This document shows positions 63,790 through 64,000 of a stretch of 64,000 nt of DNA, one piece after another. A model generated the notes under the pieces. It ran no database searches. It saw nothing but the letters and a program-made list of their open reading frames with translations, and was not told the DNA's origin. The stretch is from NCBI RefSeq assembly GCF_003149085.1, contig NZ_QGDT01000002.1, positions 124,001 to 188,000 on the forward strand, written 5' to 3'. The stretch comes from Dyadobacter jejuensis. GTDB lineage: Bacteria; Bacteroidota; Bacteroidia; Cytophagales; Spirosomataceae. Each line of letters begins with the position of its first letter. Position 1 is the stretch's first letter. The position numbers and the translations under genes are program-made.

Positions 63790-64000
63790 TTACTTAAAGG
63801 TATCGTAGATGGTGCCTAACAAATATCCCTTGGGATCGGAATCGTATTCCCAGAACATCACCCCCGCCATTTTGTTTTTCAACACATAGTCACACTTCAC
63901 TTTTACCGATTCCTCCTCGTCATAGCTGATCATCTGTCCCGTCTCGGCATTATAGATATACGGCACTTGGGCCTTTTCGTCCCTAAAGACTTTAAACCCC
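63790..64000 (-). CDS. 3' end of a GH18 (chitinase-like) gene, cut by the window edge
   Basis: The visible ~69 residues are the C terminus of a GH18 barrel: YDEEESVKVKCDYVLKNK followed by MAGVMFWEYDSDPKGYLL, where the Trp in the last barrel strand closes the substrate site. This is the typical 'K..YV...GGVMFWE...D' ending. The catalytic DxxDxDxE is outside the window. GlcNAc oligomers from such an enzyme would suit nagA at 43.3 kb. Confidence 0.82.
   Translation of the reverse strand, partial: GFKVFRDEKAQVPYIYNAETGQMISYDEEESVKVKCDYVLKNKMAGVMFWEYDSDPKGYLLGTIYDTFK

Noticed and set aside
1-64000. tRNA, rRNA, CRISPR, transposase or integrase genes
   Set aside because: I scanned the intergenic gaps for T-loop motifs, regularly spaced repeats and DDE or tyrosine-recombinase signatures and found none.

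Overview
The window is a stretch of chromosome from a member of the Bacteroidota, most likely Cytophagales-like. The evidence is gene content and style: ribosomal protein S16 with a long Ala/Glu-rich tail in an rpsP-rimM-trmD operon, ParE, bifunctional chorismate mutase/prephenate dehydratase, DUF1080, DUF3500 with HupE, DUF1460, an SLBB-rich export protein, starts preceded by A/T-rich sequence instead of Shine-Dalgarno sites, and several TAnnTTTG-type -7 boxes. The lineage is inferred from family knowledge, not from a database search. I see no rRNA, tRNA, CRISPR array, insertion sequence or prophage.

Layout. 1-5.9 kb: housekeeping genes (end of a cation:proton antiporter, a PLP enzyme, an RluA-type pseudouridine synthase, a GNAT enzyme, then trmD, rimM and rpsP on the minus strand) and two small envelope or unknown proteins. 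6-9.8 kb: a single-domain response regulator, a 759-residue TPR protein and a secreted DUF1080 protein. 10.3-15.2 kb: a maltodextrin module with maltose phosphorylase and beta-phosphoglucomutase on the minus strand and a divergent GH13 enzyme. 15.4-22 kb: a DUF1460 amidase-like protein overlapping an MscS channel, a two-component system, DinB, a DUF4136 lipoprotein and an outer-membrane barrel. 22-25 kb: pheA and parE.

25.3-42.9 kb is one long plus-strand surface-polysaccharide locus: SLBB exporter, Wzz-like protein, Wzm/Wzt ABC transporter with a C-terminal glycan-binding domain, sugar aminotransferase, WbqC, NeuD/PglD-like acyltransferase, six glycosyltransferase-type genes, an O-antigen polymerase/ligase-like protein and an acyltransferase-3. 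Two of the tandem glycosyltransferase-type genes appear to have lost the catalytic Asp motif. Thioredoxin, nagA and PhoD follow.

46-51.3 kb holds small stress and regulatory genes (VOC, HxlR, GNAT, DoxX, Crp/Fnr), a calcineurin-like phosphoesterase and an ATP-grasp gene broken by an in-frame TAA, with 56 further codons of coding-like sequence after it.

The most interesting part is 51.9-54.3 kb: a tight three-gene minus-strand operon of a TxGYGD potassium channel, a bestrophin-family channel and a protein I assign to the LCIB family of beta-carbonic-anhydrase-like proteins. In green algae, bestrophin-like channels and LCIB work together in the CO2-concentrating mechanism, so the same pair as a bacterial operon suggests an inorganic-carbon (bicarbonate/CO2) module. 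The function is inferred. The rest (55.3-64 kb) has a DUF6515-like protein, an MFS transporter, a HupE-DUF3500 pair, a B12-binding radical SAM protein with unusual cysteine spacing, a metallophosphoesterase with an FN3-like domain and the end of a GH18 chitinase-like gene.
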